A stretch of DNA of 8,395 nt from Desulfobacterales bacterium (GTDB lineage Bacteria > Desulfobacterota > Desulfobulbia > Desulfobulbales > BM004): NCBI GenBank assembly GCA_012974315.1, contig JAAXQI010000137.1, forward strand, positions 1 to 8,395, read 5' to 3'. The translations under genes were made by a program, and so were the position numbers. Below the pieces are notes generated by a model. The model saw nothing but the letters and a program-made list of their open reading frames with translations, was not told the origin of the DNA and made no database searches. The stretch's first letter is position 1. Every line of letters starts with the position of its first letter. Shown in pieces: positions 1-6,337 of this stretch.

Positions 1-120
1 GTCATGGAAAAGGGAAAAATAATAGCCTAGGGTGACCATGCGTATCTGCTGCAGGAAAATAAGTTTTACGCCACAATTTATGAATACCAGACAAGTCGGA
101 TGGGAGAGGTAAAAGGTTAA
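1..120 (+). pseudogene. C-terminal end of an ABC transporter ATPase subunit with an in-frame TAG
   Basis: Reading from base 1 in frame 1 gives VMEKGKIIA, then TAG (28-30), then GDHAYLLQENKFYATIYEYQ and a short tail ending at TAA (118-120). This aligns without gaps to the C-terminus of the intact ABC gene downstream (VMDSGRIIEEGTHEYLM...GFY), so it is the last part of an ABC ATPase domain just after the H-loop region. The stop falls exactly on the second residue of the family pattern I-x-E/Q-x-G-x-H; a single base change from CAG (Gln) or GAG (Glu) would create it. Frame and similarity continue cleanly after the stop, so the lesion looks recent, or is a sequence error, or is read through. Termination at 28 would remove about 29 residues beyond the ATPase core. 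The rest of the gene lies outside the window. The family call is firm; the pseudogene status is uncertain. Confidence 0.75.
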
Positions 121-191
121 AGGCAAAAGGTAAAAGGCAAAAGGTAAAAGGCACAAGGTGCAGGGCGCAGGGCGCAGGGTGAAAGGCAAAA
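108..191 (+). repeat. Heptanucleotide tandem array, 12 units
   Basis: Twelve consecutive 7-bp units stay in perfect register with consensus GGYNMAR: GGTAAAA, GGTTAAA, GGCAAAA, GGTAAAA, GGCAAAA, GGTAAAA, GGCACAA, GGTGCAG, GGCGCAG, GGCGCAG, GGTGAAA, GGCAAAA. The array begins inside the last codons of the upstream ABC reading frame and supplies its TAA stop (118-120). It has an A-rich subtype (GGYAAAA) and a GC-rich subtype (GGCGCAG). The same two subtypes recur at 4924-5003, so this is a dispersed family rather than a local accident. The pattern resembles in style the heptanucleotide short tandem repeats known from filamentous cyanobacteria; no relationship is claimed. Confidence 0.9.
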
Positions 192-221
192 GTGAGGGAT
201 GATGAGTGAGGGGCAAGGTCA

Positions 222-320
222 ACTTACAACTTTAGTCACTTATAACTTTAGTCACTTATAACTTTAGCTCACTTACAACTTTAGCTCACTTATAACTTCA
301 GTCACTTACAACTTTAACTC
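222..320 (+). repeat. 16/17-bp direct tandem array, 6 units
   Basis: Six head-to-tail units of consensus ACTTAYAACTTYAR(C)TC lie at 222-237, 238-253, 254-270, 271-287, 288-303 and 304-320. Units 1, 2 and 5 are 16 bp; units 3, 4 and 6 carry one extra C and are 17 bp. Position 6 of the unit alternates between C and T (C,T,T,C,T,C). The array ends 19 bp before the ATG of the ABC gene at 340, so it occupies the place where its promoter or translation leader would be. Each T-type unit contains TATAAC, a passable -10 hexamer, but no matching -35 is seen. There are no unique spacers, so it is not a CRISPR array. It is unrelated in sequence to the heptad array just upstream. Confidence 0.92.
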
Positions 321-339
321 ATTTTAGACACTAGAGAAA

Positions 340-2166
340 ATGCAACACGGATACGGATATTTCGAGGAAGATAAACTGGGAGAGATCGCTGATATTAAGC
401 TTTGGCGTCGTATCCTGGGATATACTTCACATCACTGGCAGGGCATAATCCTGGCTGTTATTCTGTCTTTTGCGGTGATTGGCAGCAGCCTGCTGCTACC
501 TTATCTGGTCAGGATCGGTGTTGACGACTATATCATCAATACAGAAATCCCGGTCCCGGAACGTCTTTCAGGTTTGGTAATCCTTGCATTAGTGTTTGGC
601 CTGTCAAGCATTGCAGGTTTTGCAGCAAATTATTTCCAGGTCACGGTGCTTGAGTGGACCGGGCAGAATATCATGCACAGGCTGCGGCAACATATTTACG
701 GGCATATGATCGGTTTGGACCTGGAATATTTCCACAAGAATCCCAGCGGCAAACTTGTTACCCGGATTACCAATGATGTTCAGAATATGCATGAGATGTT
801 TACTTCCGTCATTGTTACTCTTTTTAATGATGCAATAAGGATAATAGGGATTTTGATTCTGTTGTTCTGGTTGAACTGGCGCCTGGCCCTGATGATGGCC
901 CTGCTGCTGCCAGTTATCCTGGTTGCCACTATCTGGTTCAGCAGGCTGGCCAGGAATGTATTTCGGGAAATAAGAACAGATCTGGCTAAAATCAATGCAT
1001 ATCTGCAGGAGGCTATTTCAGGGATAAGCCTTATCCAGCTGTTTCAGAGGGAAAAGGAGACTGAACGCAATTTTGTAAGCATCAATCAAAATTATTTTCA
1101 ATCTACCATGCACCAGATCAAGGTATTCGGTATTTTTATGCCGCTGCTTGACATCCTTGCTTCAACTGCAACAGGCATTATTATCTGGTATGGCGGTGCC
1201 CAGATCCTTAAGGGGCAAATGACCATTGGTATACTGGTTGCATTCCTTTCCTATATGCGTCTTTTTTTTCAGCCGTTGCGGGAGTTGTCGCAAAAGTATT
1301 CCATAGTGCAATCCGCCATGGCCTCAGCCGAGAGAATCTTCCAGCTCCTGGATACAAAAAGCAAACTTCCAATCGTCTTAAAACCTCTTAGACCCCAAAA
1401 TACTGGGACCTCCGTAGAATTCAACAATGTGACCTTTGGGTACGATTCTGCCAATCCGGTTATTCACAATCTGTCGCTGAATGTGAAGCAGGGTGAAACC
1501 GTCGCAATTGTGGGCGCAACAGGATCCGGGAAATCGACTCTTGTTAATCTACTGGAGCGGATGTATGACCCGGACCAGGGCAGGATACTGCTTGACGGGC
1601 ATGATCTTAAGGAACTTGATCCGATATGGCTGAGAAATACAGTGGGGCTTGTCATGCAGGAGGTCTATCTGATCCCCGGAAGCATCAGGAGCAACATCCT
1701 GCTTGACCGTGAAATGGATGAGCCTGAACTAAAAGTTATCCTTCAACAGGCCCAGCTTATTGAACTCATAAACCGTTTGCCCGAAGGAGTTCATACCAAA
1801 ATAGGTGAGGGGAATCTTGATTTGTCTGCCGGGCAGCGGCAACTGTTGGCCATGGCCAGGGTTATGGCGCGCAACCCGGATATCCTTGTGCTGGATGAAG
1901 CCACTGCTAATGTGGATTCTGAGACTGAAATATTAGTAGAACGGGCAGTTGAAGCAACCCTGGCACAAAGGACAAACATCGTTATTGCCCATCGTCTGTC
2001 AACTATAAGACGTGCGGATAGGATTATAGTCATGGATTCAGGCAGGATTATCGAAGAGGGAACCCATGAATATCTTATGGTCCAAAAAGGCTTCTATCAC
2101 CGGTTGCAGAATCTCCAATATATTGGATGGAACGAGAGAAAGAGCATTGAGCCGGCTATAAGGTAA
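340..2166 (+). CDS. ABC exporter half-transporter (fused permease and ATPase)
   Basis: This 608-residue type IV (MsbA/MdlB-like) half-transporter would sit in the inner membrane and use ATP hydrolysis to export a lipid, drug or peptide; the substrate cannot be read from sequence. Six hydrophobic spans lie roughly at residues 33-58, 77-99, 154-177, 180-201, 264-286 and 296-312. The ATPase domain has Walker A GATGSGKST (392-400), Q-loop Gln440, signature LSAGQ (495-499), Walker B ending in Asp519 with catalytic Glu520, and switch His551. All catalytic residues are present, so this half is not the degenerate one of an asymmetric pair. The start is the first possible one, because TAG at 325-327 closes the frame upstream; the ribosome site (AGAG, 333-336) is weak and close. 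The preceding gene fragment is also an ABC ATPase, suggesting a heterodimer, but 219 bp of mostly repeat DNA separates them. Confidence 0.95.
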   Translation: MQHGYGYFEEDKLGEIADIKLWRRILGYTSHHWQGIILAVILSFAVIGSSLLLPYLVRIGVDDYIINTEIPVPERLSGLVILALVFGLSSIAGFAANYFQVTVLEWTGQNIMHRLRQHIYGHMIGLDLEYFHKNPSGKLVTRITNDVQNMHEMFTSVIVTLFNDAIRIIGILILLFWLNWRLALMMALLLPVILVATIWFSRLARNVFREIRTDLAKINAYLQEAISGISLIQLFQREKETERNFVSINQNYFQSTMHQIKVFGIFMPLLDILASTATGIIIWYGGAQILKGQMTIGILVAFLSYMRLFFQPLRELSQKYSIVQSAMASAERIFQLLDTKSKLPIVLKPLRPQNTGTSVEFNNVTFGYDSANPVIHNLSLNVKQGETVAIVGATGSGKSTLVNLLERMYDPDQGRILLDGHDLKELDPIWLRNTVGLVMQEVYLIPGSIRSNILLDREMDEPELKVILQQAQLIELINRLPEGVHTKIGEGNLDLSAGQRQLLAMARVMARNPDILVLDEATANVDSETEILVERAVEATLAQRTNIVIAHRLSTIRRADRIIVMDSGRIIEEGTHEYLMVQKGFYHRLQNLQYIGWNERKSIEPAIR

Positions 2167-2268
2167 TCCTGTCTGATAGACTCAAGGATATCATTCATAA
2201 AGACAACAGTAGCAATATTCGAGAATAAGAACAATTCCCAATAAACTCCTTGCCTTTCTTTCAGAAAG

Positions 2269-2282
2269 TGAATAATTATTCA
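2269..2282. promoter_or_regulatory. Perfect 14-bp palindrome resembling an ARG box
   Basis: TGAATAATTATTCA is its own reverse complement and lies 85 bp upstream of the PilZ start, in the 201-bp gap after the ABC gene. It matches the core TGAATWWWWATTCA of the ArgR operator of enteric bacteria and bacilli. A 14-bp palindrome is expected by chance about once in a window this long, and no arginine gene is nearby, so this is only a candidate operator. Nothing else in the gap 2167-2367 stands out beyond a weak CTTTC/GAAAG hairpin at 2254-2268. Confidence 0.2.
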
Positions 2283-2367
2283 AAATAGAGACATTTCTTA
2301 GCCATGATTACAGATATGCCAGGGAAGTATTCTAACCACGAAACATTTTGAAGATTGGTGAAAGAAG

Positions 2368-2724
2368 ATGGCATCAAGCGATCGACGTTTTATTAGACGT
2401 TACCCTGTTGATTTCAGAGTAGATTTCATCCATGCTGGAGATTACATGATTTCCTGCAGCAATGATATTTCCATGGATGGCATGTTCATCAACACAAACT
2501 CTCCGGCTCCTGTTGGTACCCATGTAAATCTTATTTTTCCGACTGGGGACCATTATGATGTGGAGGTGTCCGCTCTCGTTGTCTGGAACAGGGAAAAAAG
2601 CAGTTACCAGAAAGAAGGGATGGGCGTCCAGTTTCTTTCTGCTCTGCCGCAGACAGTCAAAAATGACTTTTTGAAGGATGTTGACCGTATTGTGATTCTG
2701 AGGGAGAAGGGAATGTCCTCCTAA
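2368..2724 (+). CDS. PilZ-domain protein, probable cyclic di-GMP receptor
   Basis: This 118-residue single-domain protein shows the two cyclic di-GMP contact motifs of the PilZ family in the right order: paired arginines R6-R7...R10-R11 (RxxxR) and D33-x-S35-x-x-G38 (DxSxxG). The middle and end fit the PilZ beta barrel, with PVGT-V-L-F-P, a V-VVW strand and a GMGVQF strand near residue 85. The style matches the paralogous PilZ-like proteins numerous in myxobacteria and sulfate reducers, often tied to motility or surface behaviour. It has no signal peptide or membrane span, so it is cytosolic and would act by binding a partner that is not visible here. The start is ATG with a purine-rich AAAGAAG directly before it. 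It is alone on this strand and converges on the Sir2 gene with a 46-bp gap in which I see no clear terminator. Confidence 0.92.
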   Translation: MASSDRRFIRRYPVDFRVDFIHAGDYMISCSNDISMDGMFINTNSPAPVGTHVNLIFPTGDHYDVEVSALVVWNREKSSYQKEGMGVQFLSALPQTVKNDFLKDVDRIVILREKGMSS

Positions 2725-2770
2725 GAAACAAATTCAGCTTTTCAGGTTGTACTTTTGTCAGTCCCAAGGC

Positions 2771-3505
2771 TTATTGCGCCAGTCGTTTGACTAATTTTCC
2801 CAATACAGTTGAAAAATTTCCTTCCAGAGTAATTGTCGCCAGGTGATTAAGGGCAGGCTCTTTATTAATTTCGATGATTTTCCCCCCCTTATTATGAATT
2901 TGGTGAGGAATTCGAGCTGCCGGTTCCACCTGGCATGAGGTGCCGATAACCAGCAGAAGATCTGCGGAGGCAAGCATTTGCCGGGTTTTGGCAAGGACCA
3001 TATCCGGGATGCGTTCATCGAAAAAAATAATATCCGGTTTGAGGATAGCATCGCATGCCGCACAATGGGGGGGCAGCGAACATTCTTTCACCAAGGCAAG
3101 ACCATAGCTCTCACCACATGAAAGGCAGGAGAAGGTGTCGAATGAACCATGAAATTCAACGACATTCCTGCTATCTCCCTTTTGGTGCAGGCCGTCAATA
3201 TTCTGGGTGATGATGCCGGTTAAAAGCCCTTTCTCCTCAAGAACCGCAAGTCCTTTATGGCCTGTATTCGGCTCAGCATTTATAATTTTCAAAAGGCTTG
3301 CAAGCATTCGCCAGACCTTTTCGGGATCAGCTGAAAATGCACCCAAGGTCCCATATTCAAACGGATCGAAACGGGACCAGAGACCGCCTTTTCCTCTGAA
3401 GTCGGGGATGCCGCTTTCAGTGCTTACCCCTGCACCAGTCAAAGCCACAGCATTCTGCGACTGTTTCAGAAGGGTAATGGCTCTATCAAAAAGGTCTTCA
3501 GGCAT
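2771..3505 (-). CDS. NAD-dependent protein deacylase, Sir2 family
   Basis: This 244-residue cytosolic sirtuin removes acyl groups from protein lysines, consuming NAD+ and releasing nicotinamide and O-acyl-ADP-ribose. The NAD-binding motif GAGVSTESGIPDFRG spans 24-38, QNID is at 101-104, the catalytic His is H119 (EFHGS), and a structural zinc site is formed by C127-x2-C130 and C148-x2-C151. The Rossmann-fold end GTS (188-190) and the INK nucleotide contact (213-215) are also present. Its length is typical of bacterial sirtuins, often annotated cobB or npdA. The Tyr-x-x-Arg pair of SIRT5/CobB-type desuccinylases is not evident (MLASLLK near residue 70), so ordinary deacetylation is the better guess. 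It is the last gene of a tight operon: its ATG lies 8 bp after the hydrolase stop and has no good ribosome site, so translation may be coupled to the upstream gene. Confidence 0.95.
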   Translation of the reverse strand: MPEDLFDRAITLLKQSQNAVALTGAGVSTESGIPDFRGKGGLWSRFDPFEYGTLGAFSADPEKVWRMLASLLKIINAEPNTGHKGLAVLEEKGLLTGIITQNIDGLHQKGDSRNVVEFHGSFDTFSCLSCGESYGLALVKECSLPPHCAACDAILKPDIIFFDERIPDMVLAKTRQMLASADLLLVIGTSCQVEPAARIPHQIHNKGGKIIEINKEPALNHLATITLEGNFSTVLGKLVKRLAQ

Positions 3506-3513
3506 ATGAGCGA

Positions 3514-4344
3514 TCAGTTTGATTTTTTTCTTCTTTTGGACCTGATACCGCTTATTTTGTTGGTGAACTGCTTGATAACCGAAAAATACATTTCGCCTGC
3601 CTGGGCAATAATAGTGTTGTGCGTAGCTCCCGGAACAACCTGAAGTTCTTTTGAACGGGCTGGAGATTCGGACTGGAGAATGGCAGCTGAGTTGACCGGT
3701 ATGATTTCATCATATTGGCCATGGATGATAAGGGTGGGTTTTGTGAAAGTGGAAATTTTTCGCACATTGCAAAACCCGTCATTCTCTGTAATCCCCAGTC
3801 CCGCAACATCTACCCCTAGTTTCATAAGGAGTGGCAGAGAGGTGGCAAAGCCGCTTTCAATTATTATCCCTGCAATATCCTCAGAATGGCAGGAGGCAAG
3901 TTCAATTGCAGCAGCGGAGCCAAGAGAGCGTCCCATAATAAGAAGAGGGCCGGTGTGCTCAGCTTTATGCAGCCATTCTTTTACCGAATCAAGGATTATA
4001 TGCGCATCCCCCAGCATTGAGGTTACTGTGGGACTGCCCGTACTCCTGCCGTAGCCGCGATAATCCGTTGCCAGGAAATTCATGCCGTACTTGTTATACA
4101 AAGGGCCAATTTCATCATAATCGCTTACAATTTCACCGTTGCCGTGAAAGAATAGAATGTTCGGATTCTCTTTGGAAGCAAGATGAAATCTTGCATGTAC
4201 CTGGATTCCTTCATTAACTGGAATGTCAATGTCCACAGTATTTTGCAGCGTAGGAGTCGGGTCCGTTTCCAGGCGCGGGTGAAAAATTGCCTGGAGTACT
4301 CCCGGCTGGTCAAGTTTATTATAATCATAGGATCTCATTGTCAT
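3514..4344 (-). CDS. Alpha/beta-hydrolase, serine esterase or peptidase-like
   Basis: This 276-residue hydrolase has the full alpha/beta-fold triad: nucleophile S140 in the elbow G-R-S-L-G, acid D212 in GQYDEIIP, and base H242 in GATHN. The oxyanion segment HGNG is at 67-70, and DYRGYGRSTGSPT (94-106) is typical of the BEM46/YqkD-like group of uncharacterised hydrolases. The substrate is unknown; an ester or amide is likely. There is no signal peptide, and the C-terminus is strongly basic (RSKRRKKSN). The start is taken at ATG 4344, six bases after the rubrerythrin stop, with AGAG and a short spacer before it; a second ATG two codons on (4338) is also possible. It is the middle gene of the rubrerythrin-hydrolase-Sir2 operon, which gives it a stress-related setting but not a defined function. 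Confidence 0.92.
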   Translation of the reverse strand: MTMRSYDYNKLDQPGVLQAIFHPRLETDPTPTLQNTVDIDIPVNEGIQVHARFHLASKENPNILFFHGNGEIVSDYDEIGPLYNKYGMNFLATDYRGYGRSTGSPTVTSMLGDAHIILDSVKEWLHKAEHTGPLLIMGRSLGSAAAIELASCHSEDIAGIIIESGFATSLPLLMKLGVDVAGLGITENDGFCNVRKISTFTKPTLIIHGQYDEIIPVNSAAILQSESPARSKELQVVPGATHNTIIAQAGEMYFSVIKQFTNKISGIRSKRRKKSN

Positions 4345-4350
4345 TTCACT

Positions 4351-4845
4351 CTATTCGGCTTTGAAAAAGGCATTGGCATTTGCGCCGCACACCGGGCATT
4401 TTTCCGGGGCTTCTTTTTCATGGGTATGGCCGCATACCGAGCAGATGTAATAATCACACTCTTCCATGGTATCCATATTGTCCAAGGCTTTCTGGTACAG
4501 GTCTGCATGTTCCATTTCCACCTCATTGGCATAGGAAAAAGACCTTGCTCCTGACTTGTGTCCTTCTTCTTCTGCAGTCTTAATCATATCAGGATACATG
4601 TTCTTGAATTCATGGGTCTCACCAGCCAGGGCCTCTGCAAGATTTTCCCTGGTGGTCCGAATACCCCCCATTGCTCTCAGATGGGCATGGGCATGGACAG
4701 TTTCAGCTGCCGCCGCTGCTCTGAAAAGCTTTGCAGCCTGTGGATAACCATCCCGTTCCGCCTGTTTGGCAAAAGCGAGATATTTTCTGTTGGCCTGTGA
4801 TTCACCTGCAAACGCCTCAGCCAGATTCTGTTCTGTTGTGCTCAT
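4351..4845 (-). CDS. rbr: Rubrerythrin
   Basis: This 164-residue cytosolic non-haem iron protein reduces hydrogen peroxide to water in anaerobes and microaerophiles. The N-terminal ferritin-like four-helix domain carries probable diiron ligands E15 (GESQA), E48 with H51 (ETVH), E76 and E79 (GETHEF), and E110 with H113 (ExxH). The C-terminal rubredoxin-like domain has C135-x2-C138 and C150-x2-C153 for a single iron that passes electrons to the diiron centre. The frame is open back to 4935, but the start is set at 4845 by a strong AAGGAG (4857-4852) seven bases or so upstream and by the family N-terminus; the extra 30 residues would come from AT-rich DNA and the edge of a repeat. It is first in an operon with the hydrolase and Sir2 genes. 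The promoter must lie in 4858-5018, but no convincing -35/-10 pair was seen. Confidence 0.97.
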   Translation of the reverse strand: MSTTEQNLAEAFAGESQANRKYLAFAKQAERDGYPQAAKLFRAAAAAETVHAHAHLRAMGGIRTTRENLAEALAGETHEFKNMYPDMIKTAEEEGHKSGARSFSYANEVEMEHADLYQKALDNMDTMEECDYYICSVCGHTHEKEAPEKCPVCGANANAFFKAE

Positions 4846-4851
4846 GGGTTT

Positions 4852-4857
4852 CTCCTT
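4852..4857 (-). promoter_or_regulatory. Ribosome binding site deciding the rubrerythrin start
   Basis: On the minus strand the sequence AAGGAG stands 6 bases before the ATG at 4845. It is the best Shine-Dalgarno match in the window and rules out the longer 194-codon reading that starts at 4935. Confidence 0.85.
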
Positions 4858-4923
4858 TTTATAAATTTGTAAGTGATATGCCAGTTTCCGGTATTTAATT
4901 TCTAAAGGTGTGATTTTTTTATC

Positions 4924-4958
4924 GGCGCAGGGCACAGGGCACAGGGCACAGGGTAAAT
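4924..4958 (+). repeat. Heptanucleotide array with a G-quadruplex motif
   Basis: Five 7-bp units in register: GGCGCAG, three GGCACAG, then GGTAAAT. They belong to the same GGYNMAR family as 108-191. Within them, four GGG runs (4930-4932, 4937-4939, 4944-4946, 4951-4953) are separated by three identical CACA loops, which is a canonical G-quadruplex motif. The G-rich strand is the template strand for rubrerythrin, and the motif ends 85 bp upstream of its start codon. Confidence 0.88.
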
Positions 4959-4968
4959 ATTTAAATGA

Positions 4969-5003
4969 AAAATCCTTTATCCTTTTACCTTTATCCTTTC
5001 ACC
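4969..5003 (-). repeat. Heptanucleotide array in opposite orientation
   Basis: Read on the minus strand from 5003: GGTGAAA, GGATAAA, GGTAAAA, GGATAAA, GGATTTT, five units at exact 7-bp spacing. With the plus-strand units at 4924-4958 it forms an opposed pair around an AT-rich centre containing the palindrome TAAATATTTA (4954-4963). The arms share the GG period but complement each other poorly, so a stable hairpin is doubtful. The pair fills most of the gap between the metallophosphoesterase stop and the rubrerythrin gene. Confidence 0.8.
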
Positions 5004-5018
5004 TTATGTCTGACAAGC

Positions 5019-6170
5019 CTAATCTTTAATTATTTTTTCCTCCGAAACAAGTTCAATTAATGTCACTTCCGGTGGAGAAAGGAAACGGATCGGTGGACCC
5101 CATGTGCCACTTCCCCTGCTGACATAAAGAAAGCTATGGTCTAAAGGGTTCAGGATACCCCAGTGGATTGGAAAATAAAGCAGGGTAATAATATTGAAGG
5201 GAAACATTTGTCCTTTATGGGTATGGCCGGAAAGCTGCAGGTCAAAAAGCCCGAGGCTTTCCTGGTCCATAACGGGCCGGTGCTTGAGCAGCAATGTGAA
5301 ATTTTCCCGGTTCAGCCCTTTCAGCATCTTCGTCTCAGAAGGTTGATCCTGCTTATTAAAATATTTCATGGACGCGTCATCTACACCGGCAATGTTGAAG
5401 CCGTCTGCCAGCGTGACACCTTCGTGTCTCAGAATTGTAAATCCTGCCTTTTGTGTGAAAGCTAAAGAATTCGTAAGTCCCGCATAAAATTCATGGTTGC
5501 CGGTTACAGCATATTTACCATAGTGTGGTTGAATATCCTGCAGCATTTCAGCCAGCCCTTCCAGCTTGTTTATTTGTCCGTCCACAAGATCTCCTGTTGA
5601 GACCAGGATGTCAGGATTGGCTTTCTGCACAGCCTCCAGGATTTTTTTCAAACGTTTGTGTCTGACGATAAGTCCCAGGTGCACGTCGGATATCTGGACA
5701 ACACGCAACCCGCTCAAAGAGGCCGGTATTTTTTCGTGGGCAAGTGTAACTTTTTCAATCCGTATGTCCCAGGCCTCAAAAGCCCCCACTACTGAAATGA
5801 TCAGAGAGAAGGCTAGAGGGATGTAAAAGGCTGGTTTGGGGTTGATTTGGAGCAGCAGTTTTTTATGCAGGAGGAGACGTAAAATCCAGACAAGCAGGCG
5901 GCAGCCATCAACTGCAAGAGAAGCGGACACAAAAAGAAAGATGATGCCCATCCAGGTATAACCGGAATAGGCGAGAAATATGGCCAGTCGGTCGTAGCCG
6001 ATGCGCTCTGAAATTCTGACAAAGATGGGCGCTGCGATCATGACAAGTAAAAAAGCTGCAAGAAGAAAAGAGGCCCATCCGGGCAGAGTGAATGCAGCTT
6101 TTGCCTTGAGAAAAAAATAGAGGTGGAAACCACCATATATGAGTAAAAAACTCAGCAGGAAAAGAGACAT
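5019..6170 (-). CDS. Membrane-anchored metallophosphoesterase (YkuE/YaeI-like)
   Basis: This 383-residue protein has an N-terminal membrane part and a C-terminal calcineurin-like phosphoesterase domain. Hydrophobic spans lie near residues 1-22, 32-53, 62-97 (one or two spans) and 115-133. The catalytic domain shows the metal-binding set in order: D162-x-H164 (ISDVHLG), GD194 (TGDLVDG), N225-H226 (GNHEFY), H297 and GHTH with H316 and H318. This two-metal centre hydrolyses phosphomono- or diesters; relatives such as YaeI and LpxH act on lipid or cell-envelope substrates, but the substrate here is unknown. The start is set at ATG 6170 because it opens directly into the first membrane span; a TTG at 6209 would add 13 polar residues and has no better ribosome site. 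It is divergent from the kinase, and its TAG stop lies 173 bp before the rubrerythrin start codon, so co-transcription is possible but unproven. Confidence 0.93.
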   Translation of the reverse strand: MSLFLLSFLLIYGGFHLYFFLKAKAAFTLPGWASFLLAAFLLVMIAAPIFVRISERIGYDRLAIFLAYSGYTWMGIIFLFVSASLAVDGCRLLVWILRLLLHKKLLLQINPKPAFYIPLAFSLIISVVGAFEAWDIRIEKVTLAHEKIPASLSGLRVVQISDVHLGLIVRHKRLKKILEAVQKANPDILVSTGDLVDGQINKLEGLAEMLQDIQPHYGKYAVTGNHEFYAGLTNSLAFTQKAGFTILRHEGVTLADGFNIAGVDDASMKYFNKQDQPSETKMLKGLNRENFTLLLKHRPVMDQESLGLFDLQLSGHTHKGQMFPFNIITLLYFPIHWGILNPLDHSFLYVSRGSGTWGPPIRFLSPPEVTLIELVSEEKIIKD

Positions 6171-6254
6171 ATGGGTTAGTTCAGCAATACATTTGCACCA
6201 GTTTGTCAACGCTGCTTTCAGACATTGTTCTGGCAGGATAAGGATTATGAATTA

Positions 6255-6263
6255 TGATATAAT
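6255..6263 (+). promoter_or_regulatory. Candidate extended -10 promoter for the histidine kinase
   Basis: TGATATAAT is a perfect TATAAT hexamer with the TGN extension, which can work without a good -35; the bases 17 bp upstream (about 6235-6240) are not TTGACA-like. It lies in the divergent gap 6171-6460 and points toward the kinase, giving a leader of roughly 190 nt. The surrounding run of A and T (6246-6270) could also serve the opposite strand. Confidence 0.4.
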
Positions 6264-6337
6264 ATATAACATTGTTGAAAAAGGCGAGGAGGGAAGAAAA
6301 TTTTCATCCATTACTTTATATAACGGTGGGGAAAATA

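Noticed and set aside
28..30. Pyrrolysine as the leading explanation for the TAG
   Set aside because: TAG is an ordinary stop for three of seven genes here, and ABC transporters are not a known pyrrolysine family; kept only as an alternative.
222..320. CRISPR array
   Set aside because: Units are contiguous 16/17-bp repeats without unique spacers, and no cas gene is present.
2725..2770. Bidirectional terminator between PilZ and Sir2 genes
   Set aside because: No GC-rich inverted repeat with T-runs is present in the 46-bp gap.
3207..3509. Open frames antisense to the Sir2, hydrolase and other genes
   Set aside because: They are out-of-frame readings of well-supported genes and show no family features of their own.
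4846..4935. N-terminal 30-residue extension of rubrerythrin
   Set aside because: The AAGGAG site, family length and N-terminus all favour ATG 4845; the extension would run into AT-rich DNA and the heptad repeat.
6171..6209. TTG 6209 as the metallophosphoesterase start
   Set aside because: It has no better ribosome site and adds 13 polar residues before a membrane span that starts naturally at ATG 6170.
6176..6209. Minus-strand TTGACA (6209-6204) as a -35 box
   Set aside because: No acceptable -10 hexamer falls 16-18 bp downstream (TTGCTG or TGCTGA only), and the transcript would be nearly leaderless.
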